A program made the position numbers and the translations under genes. From the NCBI RefSeq assembly GCF_000520975.1, contig NZ_JACB01000055.1:1-64000 (forward strand): a DNA stretch of 64,000 nucleotides. The letters are read 5' to 3'. The notes under the pieces are model-generated. The model did no database searches, had not been told where the DNA came from, and was given only the letters and a program-made list of their open reading frames with translations. The DNA is from Aquimarina megaterium XH134 (GTDB taxonomy: Bacteria; Bacteroidota; Bacteroidia; Flavobacteriales; Flavobacteriaceae). Shown here piece by piece: positions 45,484-55,359 of the stretch (position 1 is the stretch's first letter; each line of letters begins with the position of its first letter).

Positions 45484-47970
45484 TTAAATTCTAAATTTAT
45501 TATTGTTAACAAAGAAGATAGCATTAACAAAGAAAAGCTTTCCATTTTCCCAGAAAGATCTGAATAAAGGATTATCTACCATATAGATAATGCTTCCGCT
45601 ACCCATTCTTGATTCACCAAAAACCAAAGAGTTGTTTAGGTTTTTAAGGGCATCTGCACCTGCAAATCCAGAAACACTTTGTGGTTTTTCTATATAAGCA
45701 ATATTATATCCATTTTGAAGAAATTTATAAGAACTACTTCCTAATTTCAGACTAAAATAGGTGTCATCATATCCAAAAGCCATTGGGTGCGAATGATCTA
45801 TTTTGGTCTTAAAAATACTTCCTGTAATAAAATCCTTTACGCTTTTGCGTTCACGTTGATCATAAGGAATAAGATTACCGATAGAGTCTTTTTCCTTTTT
45901 ATCGGCCTTATTTTTCTTAAGATCAAATCCTTTTTTATCGGCAAAGGTTCTTACTGCATTACCAATCGCTATTACTTTACCACCACTGCTTACCCATCCT
46001 TTCAATTTATCCAAAGCTCCTTTGTCTAAGTAGCTATTGTAATATCCGTTTGGCATAATTAACACATCATACTTGGTAAGATCAACATTCTTAAAATAAT
46101 CTGTATCAATTGAAGTAATAGGAAATTTAAGCTGTTGCTCAAAGAAGTACCAAATTTCTCCATAGCTTAAAGAAGAGGTATATCGACCTTTTAATACTGC
46201 TATACGTTGGTTATTGATGAGTTTTACATCGGGAGAACCAAAATCTACCCCTTTACTAGAAAAACTAGTAGGAGCTGTATATAGTTTTCTATGATGAGCA
46301 TTAGCGATATCGATAACCGTTTTATCGTAATTTTTAGTTTTTCGATTGTCACTTTTGGTGATAATAAGACTTCCTTTTTTGAAATTCTCTGCGCCATTAC
46401 TAAAATCTTTTTCACTAAAACGTACTCTAATATTATGACGAAGTAAATCAGCCATAAAAGCAGCGTCGTCTATGCTATTCCATTTAGTGATATAACCAGC
46501 ACCAGATGCGTTAGCTGTATTATTTATGGTATTAGCTTTTTTATTTCCATTGGCAGGTATTAATGAAGTCGAAGCTATGGCGTCTAATCCATATGCATGT
46601 GGAACACTCCAGGCAGTAATATCATAAGTAAGTGGGTCGCTAAGTTTGGCATTGGGTTCAAAAAGTACTTTTACCATTTTACCTTTTGGTTGGTTTGTAC
46701 TTACTACCAATGCACCATTTGCATTAATACTTCCTTGCTTATTTTCTTTAAAATTGAATCCCGAAATTTTTGCAGTATTCGTATACCCATATTTAATATC
46801 ATGGGTTTCTAGTAGTTTTACTAATGCATTAATCTTATCAGCTTCTCCATTTAATACATAACTTTTATATTTCAGACCAGAGGTATTAAAAAACTTTTTA
46901 AACTCGGTATTTAATTTTGTAGCTTGTTTAGAAGAAATCTCTACTGTTGATAAACCTGTTGTAGTATGGTGTAATGCACGATCCTTTAGCGTTAATATAT
47001 AACCTTCGTCGGTTTGAATACCTAAACCAGCGCGTCCGTGTCCCGCTTGCTCATACGTCATTCCTATGGCTCCCATAAACGTAGGATAGGTATCTCCGTA
47101 ACTAGGATATAGTAAGTCAAAACGTTCTCTGGTAAAGAATAACCATCCTTCTGCATCAAAATATCGAGCATGGTTTTTACCGATTTGAGTTTGGAAATCT
47201 CTTTGCCATGGAGTTATAATCTCATGAAAAGGCTCTGCTGCCGGAGCAAAATAATAAGGCTCATTGATACCTTGCTCATGAAAATCTACATGAATATGTG
47301 GCATCCATGTGTTGTATGCTTTAATACGTTGTCTTGATTCTACTTGGGTTGCCCATGCCCAATCACGGTTAAGATCGAATAAATAGTGATTTGGTCTTCC
47401 GCCTGGCCAGGGTTCATTATGTTCTGTTGCTACTTGATCTGTATTATAAGGTGTAGCTTTTGTTTGATTATACCAATTTACATATCGATCACGACCATCA
47501 GGATTTATACAAGGGTCTATAATAACCACAGTATTTTTTAACCATGCAGTTTTCTTAGTAATTAACTCATAAATAGTTTGCATAGCGGCTTCTGTACTAG
47601 AAGCTTCATTACCATGTACATTATAACTTAACCATACAATTGCAACTTCTGGATTAGCTGCTCCTTCTGCAATACCAATATTTTTTAGATTGTTTAATCT
47701 TATATTTTCTATGTTGTTTAGGTTTTCTTCAGAAGAAACAATAGCATAAGTTAAGGGTCTGCGTTCATTTGTTTTTCCATAAGTATGATAGCTCACCATA
47801 CTAGAATGATCAGCAACATGATTAAAATAATTTACAACATCGGCATGACGTGTAAATTGATCACCTATTTCATAGCCTAAAAATTCGGCAGGAGATTGTA
47901 ATTTGTTTTGAGAATAGGTTAAGCAAGTCGTTACAGTTACGACAAAGAGTGTAATGATTAGTTTTTTCAT
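45484..47970 (-). CDS. M14 family zinc carboxypeptidase with C-terminal glutaminase-like domain
   Basis: 828 aa. Signal peptide to about residue 20 (..CLTYSQ). The M14 zinc site has VHGNEASSTEA (HxxE, about residue 118) and the third ligand in VDFHEQGI. After the catalytic domain the sequence ends in a GATase1-like region (YDVLIMPNGYYNSYL .. LKGWVSSGGKVIAIG), as in a Bacteroidota subfamily. It trims C-terminal residues or peptidoglycan peptides. It is 11 bp before the M3 gene, making a likely operon. Confidence 0.88.
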   Translation of the reverse strand: MKKLIITLFVVTVTTCLTYSQNKLQSPAEFLGYEIGDQFTRHADVVNYFNHVADHSSMVSYHTYGKTNERRPLTYAIVSSEENLNNIENIRLNNLKNIGIAEGAANPEVAIVWLSYNVHGNEASSTEAAMQTIYELITKKTAWLKNTVVIIDPCINPDGRDRYVNWYNQTKATPYNTDQVATEHNEPWPGGRPNHYLFDLNRDWAWATQVESRQRIKAYNTWMPHIHVDFHEQGINEPYYFAPAAEPFHEIITPWQRDFQTQIGKNHARYFDAEGWLFFTRERFDLLYPSYGDTYPTFMGAIGMTYEQAGHGRAGLGIQTDEGYILTLKDRALHHTTTGLSTVEISSKQATKLNTEFKKFFNTSGLKYKSYVLNGEADKINALVKLLETHDIKYGYTNTAKISGFNFKENKQGSINANGALVVSTNQPKGKMVKVLFEPNAKLSDPLTYDITAWSVPHAYGLDAIASTSLIPANGNKKANTINNTANASGAGYITKWNSIDDAAFMADLLRHNIRVRFSEKDFSNGAENFKKGSLIITKSDNRKTKNYDKTVIDIANAHHRKLYTAPTSFSSKGVDFGSPDVKLINNQRIAVLKGRYTSSLSYGEIWYFFEQQLKFPITSIDTDYFKNVDLTKYDVLIMPNGYYNSYLDKGALDKLKGWVSSGGKVIAIGNAVRTFADKKGFDLKKNKADKKEKDSIGNLIPYDQRERKSVKDFITGSIFKTKIDHSHPMAFGYDDTYFSLKLGSSSYKFLQNGYNIAYIEKPQSVSGFAGADALKNLNNSLVFGESRMGSGSIIYMVDNPLFRSFWENGKLFFVNAIFFVNNNKFRI

Positions 47971-48186
47971 TGATCGGTGAATTCTTTTAGAAGGGGTAAA
48001 ATACCGAGTTAAATTTAGGATTTAATCGGTATTAACTAAAATTTAGGATTTGAAATAGAGAATATTGATAAATTTTAGTATTTAGATAATGATTTGTAGA
48101 TGAATTCTTTCAAACTATTAAAAAAAATATAAAAAAGCAGATGAGATCACAATCTGCCGTATATTTATCGACCAAAAATTTTGCTT

Positions 48187-49782
48187 ATGCCTAGTGACTG
48201 TATTCCGTTTAGTGATACGAATTACTTTTCTTCTCTTATTTGTGATTATTTAGATCAAAAATCTGAATTACAACCCTTTTATAACCGTTTTCCGGAATTA
48301 GGAAACTTCAAAGATCAAATTAAAGAAAAGCAACACTCTTTTTCTAAAGAGCATAGAAAAGTATTGGTGCAAGCTTTACGCAAACAATATAAAGGTGTCG
48401 ATCCTTCTGATCTTACCAGTCAAAATATAGAATCACTAGATACACCTACCACATTTACTGTTGTTACGGGACATCAACTGAATCTTTTTACGGGACCATT
48501 ATACTTTTTGTATAAAATTATCTCTACGATTAACCTTACTAATGAGTTAAAAGAGAAACATCCAGAATATGATTTCGTGCCTATATATTGGATGGCAACA
48601 GAAGATCATGATTTTGATGAGATTAATTATTTTAATCTTTTTGGAAAGAAGATACAGTGGAATCGTAATGATGGAGGAGCGGTAGGAGTTTTTGATACCG
48701 AAGGATTAGATAAGGTTTTTGAAATTTTTTCTTCGGAAATTGGATCAGGACGAAATGCAGAATACCTTAAAACCTTATTTAAGAAAGCCTATCTGCAACA
48801 CAATCATCTTGCAGATGCAACCCGATATCTGGCTAATGAATTATTTGGAGAGTATGGCCTGGTCATTATAGACGGAGATGATAGTGAATTAAAAAGGCTT
48901 TTTATTCCATTTGTCGAAAGAGAATTAACAGATCAGGTTGCCTATACCAAAGTAATACCAAGAGCAGAAAAACTAGAGGCACAAGGATATAAAGTGCAGG
49001 TGAACCCCAGAGAAATTAATTTGTTTTATCTGGCAGATGGATTACGCGAAAGAATTATTGAAAAAGAAGAAAGATATTTTGTTAACGAAACAAATATTAG
49101 TTGGAGTAAGAGTGAGATATTAAAAGAACTTTCTGAGTTCCCAGAGAGGTTTAGCCCTAATGTAATGATGCGTCCTTTGTATCAGGAAGTAATTTTACCC
49201 AACCTTTGTTATATCGGCGGTGGCGGAGAATTAGCATATTGGCTAGAATTAAAGGATTATTTCGAAACTGTAGATATACCGTTTCCCATGTTGTTACTTC
49301 GTAATTCGGTACTGATCCAAACCAAAAAACAAGCTGAGAAAATAGAAAAATTAAATGTTTCTGATACCGAGTTATTTCTGAAACAACATGAGTTAATCAA
49401 CCGTAAGGTACGTCGTATTTCTAATATAAATATTGATTTTGATCCGCAGCGTAAGCATTTGAAAGAGCAGTTTGAAGCCATGTATAAGCTGGCAGAGCAA
49501 ACAGATGTAACTTTTAACAATGCGGTGAAAGCGCAAGAAATAAAACAACTTAAAGGGTTAGATGTTTTAGAAAAACGGTTATTGAAAGCACAAAGACGTA
49601 AATTAGGTGATCACGTAAAGCGTTTAACGACACTGCAAAATGAGCTTTTCCCTAATCAAAGCTTGCAAGAACGTAATAAGAACTTTGCAGAATTCTACCT
49701 GGAGTATGGTGATGATTTAATTCCAACATTGATGAAGCACCTGAATCCTTTAAAAGGAGAGTTTCTGATCTTGAAACATTAG
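48187..49782 (+). CDS. bshC: Bacillithiol biosynthesis cysteine-adding enzyme BshC
   Basis: 531 aa from MPSDCIPFSDTNYFS; an upstream TTG (48181) is less likely. BshC makes the last step of bacillithiol, joining cysteine to glucosaminyl-malate. The start, the N-terminal Rossmann core (VVTGHQLNLFTGPLYFLYKI, VPIYWMATEDHDFDEINYF) and the C-terminal coiled coil (KRLLKAQRRKL) are those of BshC. BshA and BshB are not in the window. Confidence 0.93.
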   Translation: MPSDCIPFSDTNYFSSLICDYLDQKSELQPFYNRFPELGNFKDQIKEKQHSFSKEHRKVLVQALRKQYKGVDPSDLTSQNIESLDTPTTFTVVTGHQLNLFTGPLYFLYKIISTINLTNELKEKHPEYDFVPIYWMATEDHDFDEINYFNLFGKKIQWNRNDGGAVGVFDTEGLDKVFEIFSSEIGSGRNAEYLKTLFKKAYLQHNHLADATRYLANELFGEYGLVIIDGDDSELKRLFIPFVERELTDQVAYTKVIPRAEKLEAQGYKVQVNPREINLFYLADGLRERIIEKEERYFVNETNISWSKSEILKELSEFPERFSPNVMMRPLYQEVILPNLCYIGGGGELAYWLELKDYFETVDIPFPMLLLRNSVLIQTKKQAEKIEKLNVSDTELFLKQHELINRKVRRISNINIDFDPQRKHLKEQFEAMYKLAEQTDVTFNNAVKAQEIKQLKGLDVLEKRLLKAQRRKLGDHVKRLTTLQNELFPNQSLQERNKNFAEFYLEYGDDLIPTLMKHLNPLKGEFLILKH

Positions 49783-49837
49783 AAGAGTAGTCAAGTTTTT
49801 TAGTAAATAAGATGTCTTGTAAAGTAATCATTTATGG

Positions 49838-50164
49838 TTACACCAGTTCTTTTTTTATCCAATTAGGATCTTTAATCCATTTAGTGCTTTTGATCCAACT
49901 ACCTTGAGCCTCATTTTTCTTTTTGTAAGGATCAGTATGTTCTTTAATAAATTCTAAAATAGACGTGGTACGAACCTCATTTTTTTTACTTAATGAAGTG
50001 CGAGATACTATATTTTGATCTATCATGGTATTAGGAATTTTCATCATAAGACTCGATATCTGTAGATCAGAGATTTTTATACTATGCTCAGTGTCATTGG
50101 CAAAACATCTTGTATTAGAAAAAAGAATGATGATTATGGCAAGTTTCAAAGTAAAGTTATTCAT
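49838..50164 (-). CDS. Small secreted protein, unknown
   Basis: 108 aa with a signal peptide (about 1-22, ending CFANDTE). The C-terminal part ends in two like phrases, GSWIKSTKWIKD and PNWIKKEL. No family recognised. Convergent with bshC, divergent from guaA. Confidence 0.5.
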   Translation of the reverse strand: MNNFTLKLAIIIILFSNTRCFANDTEHSIKISDLQISSLMMKIPNTMIDQNIVSRTSLSKKNEVRTTSILEFIKEHTDPYKKKNEAQGSWIKSTKWIKDPNWIKKELV

Positions 50165-50390
50165 CGTATTGGGGGTTAGAAGGTTTCTGATGTAAATTTA
50201 AAATGATTGTGTCATTTATGATGATTGAAATCGATGAAATGCATTTAAATACCGACGAACGGTTAATTGATTTAGGTGAAAGGTTTTTGGTAACTGCTTG
50301 TATTATAAGAATAATGTTGCCTAAAAACTTAGATAATAAATAATATTAAAAATTATTCCTTTTAGGATTTCGAGGGTTGTAATTTAATTT

Positions 50391-50398
50391 TATTTTTG
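50391..50398 (+). promoter_or_regulatory. Bacteroidota -7 promoter element for guaA
   Basis: TATTTTTG matches TAnnTTTG exactly and ends 3 nt before the ATG at 50402. No room remains for an untranslated leader, so the guaA transcript is probably leaderless. The in-frame TTG at 50396 lies inside the element. Confidence 0.5.
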
Positions 50399-50401
50399 CC
50401 T

Positions 50402-51931
50402 ATGCAAAACAACGTACTTATTTTAGATTTCGGATCACAATATACTCAGCTAATTGCACGAAGAGTTAGAGAGTTAAATATATATTGTGAGATACACCCT
50501 TATAATAATTTACCCGAGAATATATCAGACTTTAAGGCAGTGATCCTTTCTGGTTCTCCTTTCTCTGTTAGAGGAGAAGATGCTCCTCATCCTGATTTAT
50601 CTGCCATTCGAGGTAATAAACCACTTTTGGCTGTTTGTTATGGTGCTCAGTACCTGGCTCATTTTAGTGGAGGAGAAGTGGCTCCATCAAATACACGAGA
50701 GTATGGTCGGGCTAATTTATCATTTGTACAGGAGGGAGAACAGTTTTTTGAAAATATTACAAAAGGTTCCCAGGTATGGATGAGTCATAGTGATACCATA
50801 AAAAAACTTCCTACTGGAGCTGTTAGATTAGCAAGTACAGAAGATGTCGAAAATGCAGCATATAGGATAGAAAATGAGCAAACTTATGCTATTCAATTTC
50901 ATCCAGAAGTATATCACTCTACCGATGGAAAACAATTATTAGAGAATTTCCTAATCAAAATAGCAGATGTTCAACCCGATTGGACACCAGGTTCTTTTGT
51001 AGATGCTACTGTAGCAGAGCTTAAGGAAAAGATAGGTAATGATAAAGTAGTATTAGGTTTAAGTGGAGGTGTAGATTCTACAGTAGCTGCAGTATTATTG
51101 CATAAGGCTATTGGTGAAAACTTGCACTGTATTTTTGTGAATAACGGATTGTTGCGTAAAAATGAATTCTCTGCAGTATTAGAACAGTACGAGGGAATGG
51201 GGCTTAACGTTAAAGGAGTTGATGCTTCGGCACGTTTTTTGGATGCATTGGCTGGAGAAAGTGATCCCGAAGGAAAACGAAAAATTATAGGAAAGATTTT
51301 TATAGAAGTATTTGATGATGAAGCTCATAAAATAGAAGATGCAAAATGGTTGGGGCAAGGAACAATTTATCCAGATGTAATAGAATCTATATCTGTTAAT
51401 GGTCCTTCTGCTACGATCAAATCTCACCATAATGTTGGTGGATTACCAGATTTTATGAAATTAAAAGTTGTAGAACCATTACGTATGTTGTTTAAAGATG
51501 AGGTACGTAGAGTAGGAGCATCGATGGAGCTTGATCCAGAATTATTAGGAAGACACCCCTTTCCTGGCCCTGGATTGGCAATTCGAATATTGGGAGATAT
51601 TACACCAGAGAAAGTTGCTATCTTGCAAGAAGTAGATGCTATCTTTATTAATGGATTAAAAGAAAATGGACTTTATAACAAAGTCTGGCAAGCAGGAGCT
51701 ATTTTGTTACCTGTACAAAGTGTGGGAGTAATGGGGGATGAACGCACTTATGAAAATTGTGTAGCATTAAGAGCTGTAGAAAGTACAGATGGGATGACGG
51801 CAGATTGGGTAAATCTACCTTATGAGTTTTTACAAAAAACTTCTAATGCAATAATAAACAGAGTAAAAGGCGTTAATAGAGTAGTGTATGATATTAGTTC
51901 TAAGCCTCCGGCAACGATAGAATGGGAATAG
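50402..51931 (+). CDS. guaA: GMP synthase (glutamine-hydrolysing)
   Basis: 509 aa from ATG 50402. It converts XMP to GMP with glutamine and ATP. N-terminal class I amidotransferase: catalytic Cys in AVCYGAQYLA, and FHPEVYHS for the His/Glu pair. ATP-pyrophosphatase P-loop GLSGGVDSTVAA (about residue 220) and the C-terminal dimerisation domain with HPFPGPGLAIRILG. Length is normal. A LysM protein gene follows after 50 bp and may be co-transcribed. Confidence 0.97.
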   Translation: MQNNVLILDFGSQYTQLIARRVRELNIYCEIHPYNNLPENISDFKAVILSGSPFSVRGEDAPHPDLSAIRGNKPLLAVCYGAQYLAHFSGGEVAPSNTREYGRANLSFVQEGEQFFENITKGSQVWMSHSDTIKKLPTGAVRLASTEDVENAAYRIENEQTYAIQFHPEVYHSTDGKQLLENFLIKIADVQPDWTPGSFVDATVAELKEKIGNDKVVLGLSGGVDSTVAAVLLHKAIGENLHCIFVNNGLLRKNEFSAVLEQYEGMGLNVKGVDASARFLDALAGESDPEGKRKIIGKIFIEVFDDEAHKIEDAKWLGQGTIYPDVIESISVNGPSATIKSHHNVGGLPDFMKLKVVEPLRMLFKDEVRRVGASMELDPELLGRHPFPGPGLAIRILGDITPEKVAILQEVDAIFINGLKENGLYNKVWQAGAILLPVQSVGVMGDERTYENCVALRAVESTDGMTADWVNLPYEFLQKTSNAIINRVKGVNRVVYDISSKPPATIEWE

Positions 51932-51981
51932 AAATATACAAATTAAACAGTTAGGGAATTAAAAACAAATCGGATAAATAC

Positions 51982-54147
51982 ATGAAAAAGTTCTTATTGA
52001 TATTTCTGTTGTTGATAGTATCAGGTTCAACTTTTGCACAGCAATATAAAAGTCATACTGTTGCGAAAGGAGAAAATGTATATAGAATAGCTAAACGTTA
52101 TAATACAACTCCAGAAGCTATATATAGAATAAATCCAACAGCAAAAGAAGGAATTAATGAAGGGGAAATTTTAGCTATTCCAATCACAGATGATCAGGAG
52201 TATAACACCCATGTTGTAGAAAAAGATGATACTGTGTACAGTTTGTCTAAAAAATACAATATCAGTATAGAAACTATTTATTTACTTAATCCAGAAGCTG
52301 ATAAAGGAATTAATATAGGGCAAATACTAAATGTAGGTAAAATTATAAAAAAGGACCCTACTGCTATTGATGCGATTTCTGATAAAGGAAAAGATACTGT
52401 ACTTGATAGCTTGAAAATTATTCCTAAAGAGCGAAAAATTGTTCGATATATTACTCATAAAGTTAAAAGAAAAGAAACGTTATATGGTATAGCGAAGAAA
52501 TATAAAATTACAGTTGAGGATATAAAAAAGAATAATAAACGATTGTATGCAGAACAGATAAAAAAGAAAGATAAAATAAGAATACCGGTATATGAAGATA
52601 AACCTTCACCAGGTGATATAATTACGGATCCAACAAATTCTAGAGTATCTGCCACAACCAGATATACAATAAAACCAAAAGATACCAAATATAATATTGC
52701 AAGAAGACACGGGATCACGATAGCAGAGTTAGAAAAACTCAATCCTAACATGAATCCAAGTTTTCCTATCGGAATGCAAATTACGGTACCTACAACTATA
52801 TTTGTCTCTCTAAAGGATTCAATTCAACCTGGATTTGAGTTATATGAAGTAAAACCAAAAGAAACTGTTTTTAGAATTTTACAACGTACAGGTATTTCTG
52901 CCGATTCTTTGTTTAAAATGAATCCATATTTAAGAGATGGACTTAAAGCAGGTATGGTTATTACAATTCCTAAAGATACATTAACTGCGGTTACCAATTT
53001 TGATGTGAGCAAAGAGAAATATATAGATCTAAGCAAAAATCTTTACAATTTTTCTCCTAAAAAAGTAGCTGTAATGCTGCCTTTTGGTTTGGATACTTTA
53101 AACTTTGAAGCTAGAAAAGATACCGAAGAATTTCTTAAAAGTAAGCAAAGTCTTAGAATAGCATTAGATCTTTATAGTGGAGTATTGATTGCTGTAGATT
53201 CTGCTAGAACAAGAGGAATAACTACAGAGCTTAATGTTTTTGATACTCAGAAAAGTAATAATGAAGAGTATATTAAAAAAATAATGGCAGAAAATGATTT
53301 TAACGAAACAAATGTTGTGATTGGGCCATTATACCAAACAAATTTAGAAATAGTAGCTTCAGAACTTAAAAAACATAATACACCTGTTTTTTCACCTGCA
53401 TCAAGAAAAGAATCTAGCTTATATGACAATTTTTTTCAAACCCGTCCTACGAATGTAATACTTCAGGACAAAATAATTTCGTTTGTAGAAAAAGATTCTA
53501 TCGATAAAAATATTGTACTTATAGTGCAGCAAGGAGAAAAACATAAACAAATTAAAGAGAAGCTAATTGCTAAATTCCCTAATGCCAAAATAGCTAAAAT
53601 CGAAGAAGGTAATTATCTTTATGAAGTAAGATTAAATAAGGTTTTAGATAAGAATAAGCCTAATTGGGTTTTTCTAGAGTCAAATGATGTAGCGATGATA
53701 AGTAATGTTATTCCTTTACTTAATGCCAAAGCAGAAAGTCATAAAATAACATTGTTTACTACAGATAAAAATAATGCATTTAATAATGATAATATTAAAA
53801 ATGAACACTTATCAAAATTGCACATGCATTACCCATCTGTAGATAAAGAATTCGATAATAAAGAAGTTGAAGAAGGAGAAGAAGCATCTTCGTTTGTTAA
53901 AAGATATAAGAGAGAATATGGTATCGATCCTAATAATTGGGCCATTCGTGGCTTTGATATAACGTATGATATTTTAATGCGATTAGGAACCGCTGATGAT
54001 CTATATCACTCTGCTTCTTATGAAGGAACAACAGAATATGTCGAGAATAAATTTAACTATTCTAAGAAACTATTAGGAGGGTATCATAATAGTGCTGCAT
54101 ATTTGATTAAGTTTGATGATGAGTTAAAATTAACTCTGGTTGAATAA
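51982..54147 (+). CDS. Five LysM domains fused to a type-1 periplasmic-binding-like domain
   Basis: 721 aa. Signal peptide to residue about 19 (..SGSTFAQ). Five LysM peptidoglycan-binding repeats are seen at about 22-65, 74-115, 157-200, 228-270 and 290-332 (for example HTVAKGENVYRIAKRYNTTP, HKVKRKETLYGIAKKYKITV). From about 355 the sequence reads as a Peripla_BP-type domain (KVAVMLPFGLDTLNFEARKD, NVVIGPLYQTNLEIVASELK). The combination recalls an envelope factor that anchors to the wall and senses or carries a ligand; E. coli LpoA also uses a binding-protein fold to activate a peptidoglycan synthase (analogy only). Confidence 0.85.
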   Translation: MKKFLLIFLLLIVSGSTFAQQYKSHTVAKGENVYRIAKRYNTTPEAIYRINPTAKEGINEGEILAIPITDDQEYNTHVVEKDDTVYSLSKKYNISIETIYLLNPEADKGINIGQILNVGKIIKKDPTAIDAISDKGKDTVLDSLKIIPKERKIVRYITHKVKRKETLYGIAKKYKITVEDIKKNNKRLYAEQIKKKDKIRIPVYEDKPSPGDIITDPTNSRVSATTRYTIKPKDTKYNIARRHGITIAELEKLNPNMNPSFPIGMQITVPTTIFVSLKDSIQPGFELYEVKPKETVFRILQRTGISADSLFKMNPYLRDGLKAGMVITIPKDTLTAVTNFDVSKEKYIDLSKNLYNFSPKKVAVMLPFGLDTLNFEARKDTEEFLKSKQSLRIALDLYSGVLIAVDSARTRGITTELNVFDTQKSNNEEYIKKIMAENDFNETNVVIGPLYQTNLEIVASELKKHNTPVFSPASRKESSLYDNFFQTRPTNVILQDKIISFVEKDSIDKNIVLIVQQGEKHKQIKEKLIAKFPNAKIAKIEEGNYLYEVRLNKVLDKNKPNWVFLESNDVAMISNVIPLLNAKAESHKITLFTTDKNNAFNNDNIKNEHLSKLHMHYPSVDKEFDNKEVEEGEEASSFVKRYKREYGIDPNNWAIRGFDITYDILMRLGTADDLYHSASYEGTTEYVENKFNYSKKLLGGYHNSAAYLIKFDDELKLTLVE

Positions 54148-54576
54148 TTTTTGTTAGTTTTGGAGTCTTAAGAATTGACCTGGAAAATCAATTTTTAAAG
54201 AAAAATAAAGTATACTAGTATTATTTGGGGAATATTTTAATACTAGATTAAAAATACATTTTGATATATAAAAAAAAGGATTTTTTATATATATTTGATA
54301 CTGTATTGGTTATCTTTTTTGTTATTATTGTTTTATGAAATAAAGATTTCTTGGCATTATAATTGATTGGATTGGAATATTAAGGAAAACAAAGGAGAAA
54401 TAAATCGAAATTAGATTCTAGAAATTATGTATTTTTTAAAAATACGTGTATATTTAGAACTAAAAAATAATGCTATTTTGCAGAGAGCAAACAATATTTG
54501 CCCCATATTGTGTTCCCCCAGCGTCTCTGAAATAGATAAAAATATAACTTTTATTTGGGCATAATTGTTTGCAATT
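54148..54576. other. 429-bp AT-rich spacer between the LysM gene and the DUF922 gene
   Basis: No ORF. A hairpin of A/T bases (ATATATAAAAAA / TTTTTTATATAT, about 54264-54295) may serve as a weak terminator for the LysM gene. Near 54474 TATTTTG resembles a -7 element of the following gene. Confidence 0.35.
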
Positions 54577-55113
54577 ATGAGTAAGTGCTTTACTATTATT
54601 TTAATTTTATTTTTTACCAGTAATAATGGTTATGTAGGGAAATTCTCGTACGCAGAAAGAAGCGAGTTAGATTGGTCAGATTTTAGAGGGAAACCAAATT
54701 TGAGTAGTAATTATGACGCTAGCGTAAATACAGGAATAACCTATCAATGGTCTTATGGTAAAGATAAAGGAGAAATTGAATTAAATTATCAGGTAGATAG
54801 CTATTGCTATCCGTCTCTATCTTGGGTTAAGAGAGGACAGATGTCAGAGGGCCTTCTTTCACACGAACAACTACATTTTGATATTTCAGAATTGCATGCG
54901 CGAATAATGAGAAAAAGATTGAAAGAGTATAGTGCAGGCAAAAATATAAGAAGAGATCTTAATAAAATGTATAAGCTGGTAGAGAGAATGAGAGTTAATA
55001 TGCAAGAAAGATATGATGAAGAAACAGATCACTCAAGAAATAAAGAAGCTCAAAAAAAATGGGAAAAAAAGGTAGAAACATTAATGTGGTATTACCGAGA
55101 TTTTACTAAATAA
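54577..55113 (+). CDS. DUF922 family protein (HExxH-type)
   Basis: 178 aa from MSKCFTIILILFF (ATG 54577). Signal peptide to about residue 18. The DUF922 core has SELDWSDFRGKPN and SHEQLHFDISELHARIM, in which HEQLH fits HExxH and could bind zinc. The family is annotated as putative zinc proteases, but activity is not shown here. A charged C-terminus follows. A DUF3820 gene lies 22 bp downstream. Confidence 0.82.
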   Translation: MSKCFTIILILFFTSNNGYVGKFSYAERSELDWSDFRGKPNLSSNYDASVNTGITYQWSYGKDKGEIELNYQVDSYCYPSLSWVKRGQMSEGLLSHEQLHFDISELHARIMRKRLKEYSAGKNIRRDLNKMYKLVERMRVNMQERYDEETDHSRNKEAQKKWEKKVETLMWYYRDFTK

Positions 55114-55134
55114 ATTGTAGTTATAACCAGCTTC

Positions 55135-55359
55135 ATGGAAATCCAACTCCAAAAGGATTTTTTAATCAAATTAGCTCATGCCAAAATGCCATTTGGTAAA
55201 TATAAAGATAGGTATCTGATCGATCTTCCAGAGTATTATATTGTATGGTATCACAACAAAGGTTTTCCCAAAGGACTGCTGGGACAACAATTGCAAACAG
55301 TATATGAGTTAAAGCTTAACGGATTAGAATATTTAGTTAGAAATATTAAAAATTTATAA
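55135..55359 (+). CDS. DUF3820 family small protein
   Basis: 74 aa. MPFGKYKDRYLIDLPEYYIVW and a basic helical end are the DUF3820 signature. The function is unknown; the same motif occurs at the end of the DnaQ-like protein at 21392 (FSFGKHKGKLVEQV). Its stop codon abuts the end of the convergent SRPBCC gene. Confidence 0.82.
   Translation: MEIQLQKDFLIKLAHAKMPFGKYKDRYLIDLPEYYIVWYHNKGFPKGLLGQQLQTVYELKLNGLEYLVRNIKNL

Noticed and set aside
50396..50401. Upstream TTG start for guaA
   Set aside because: It lies inside the TAnnTTTG element; the ATG at 50402 is the plausible start.
54264..54295. A/T hairpin as a regulatory element
   Set aside because: It is made only of A/T bases in a very AT-rich stretch and could arise by chance; it is noted only as a possible weak terminator.
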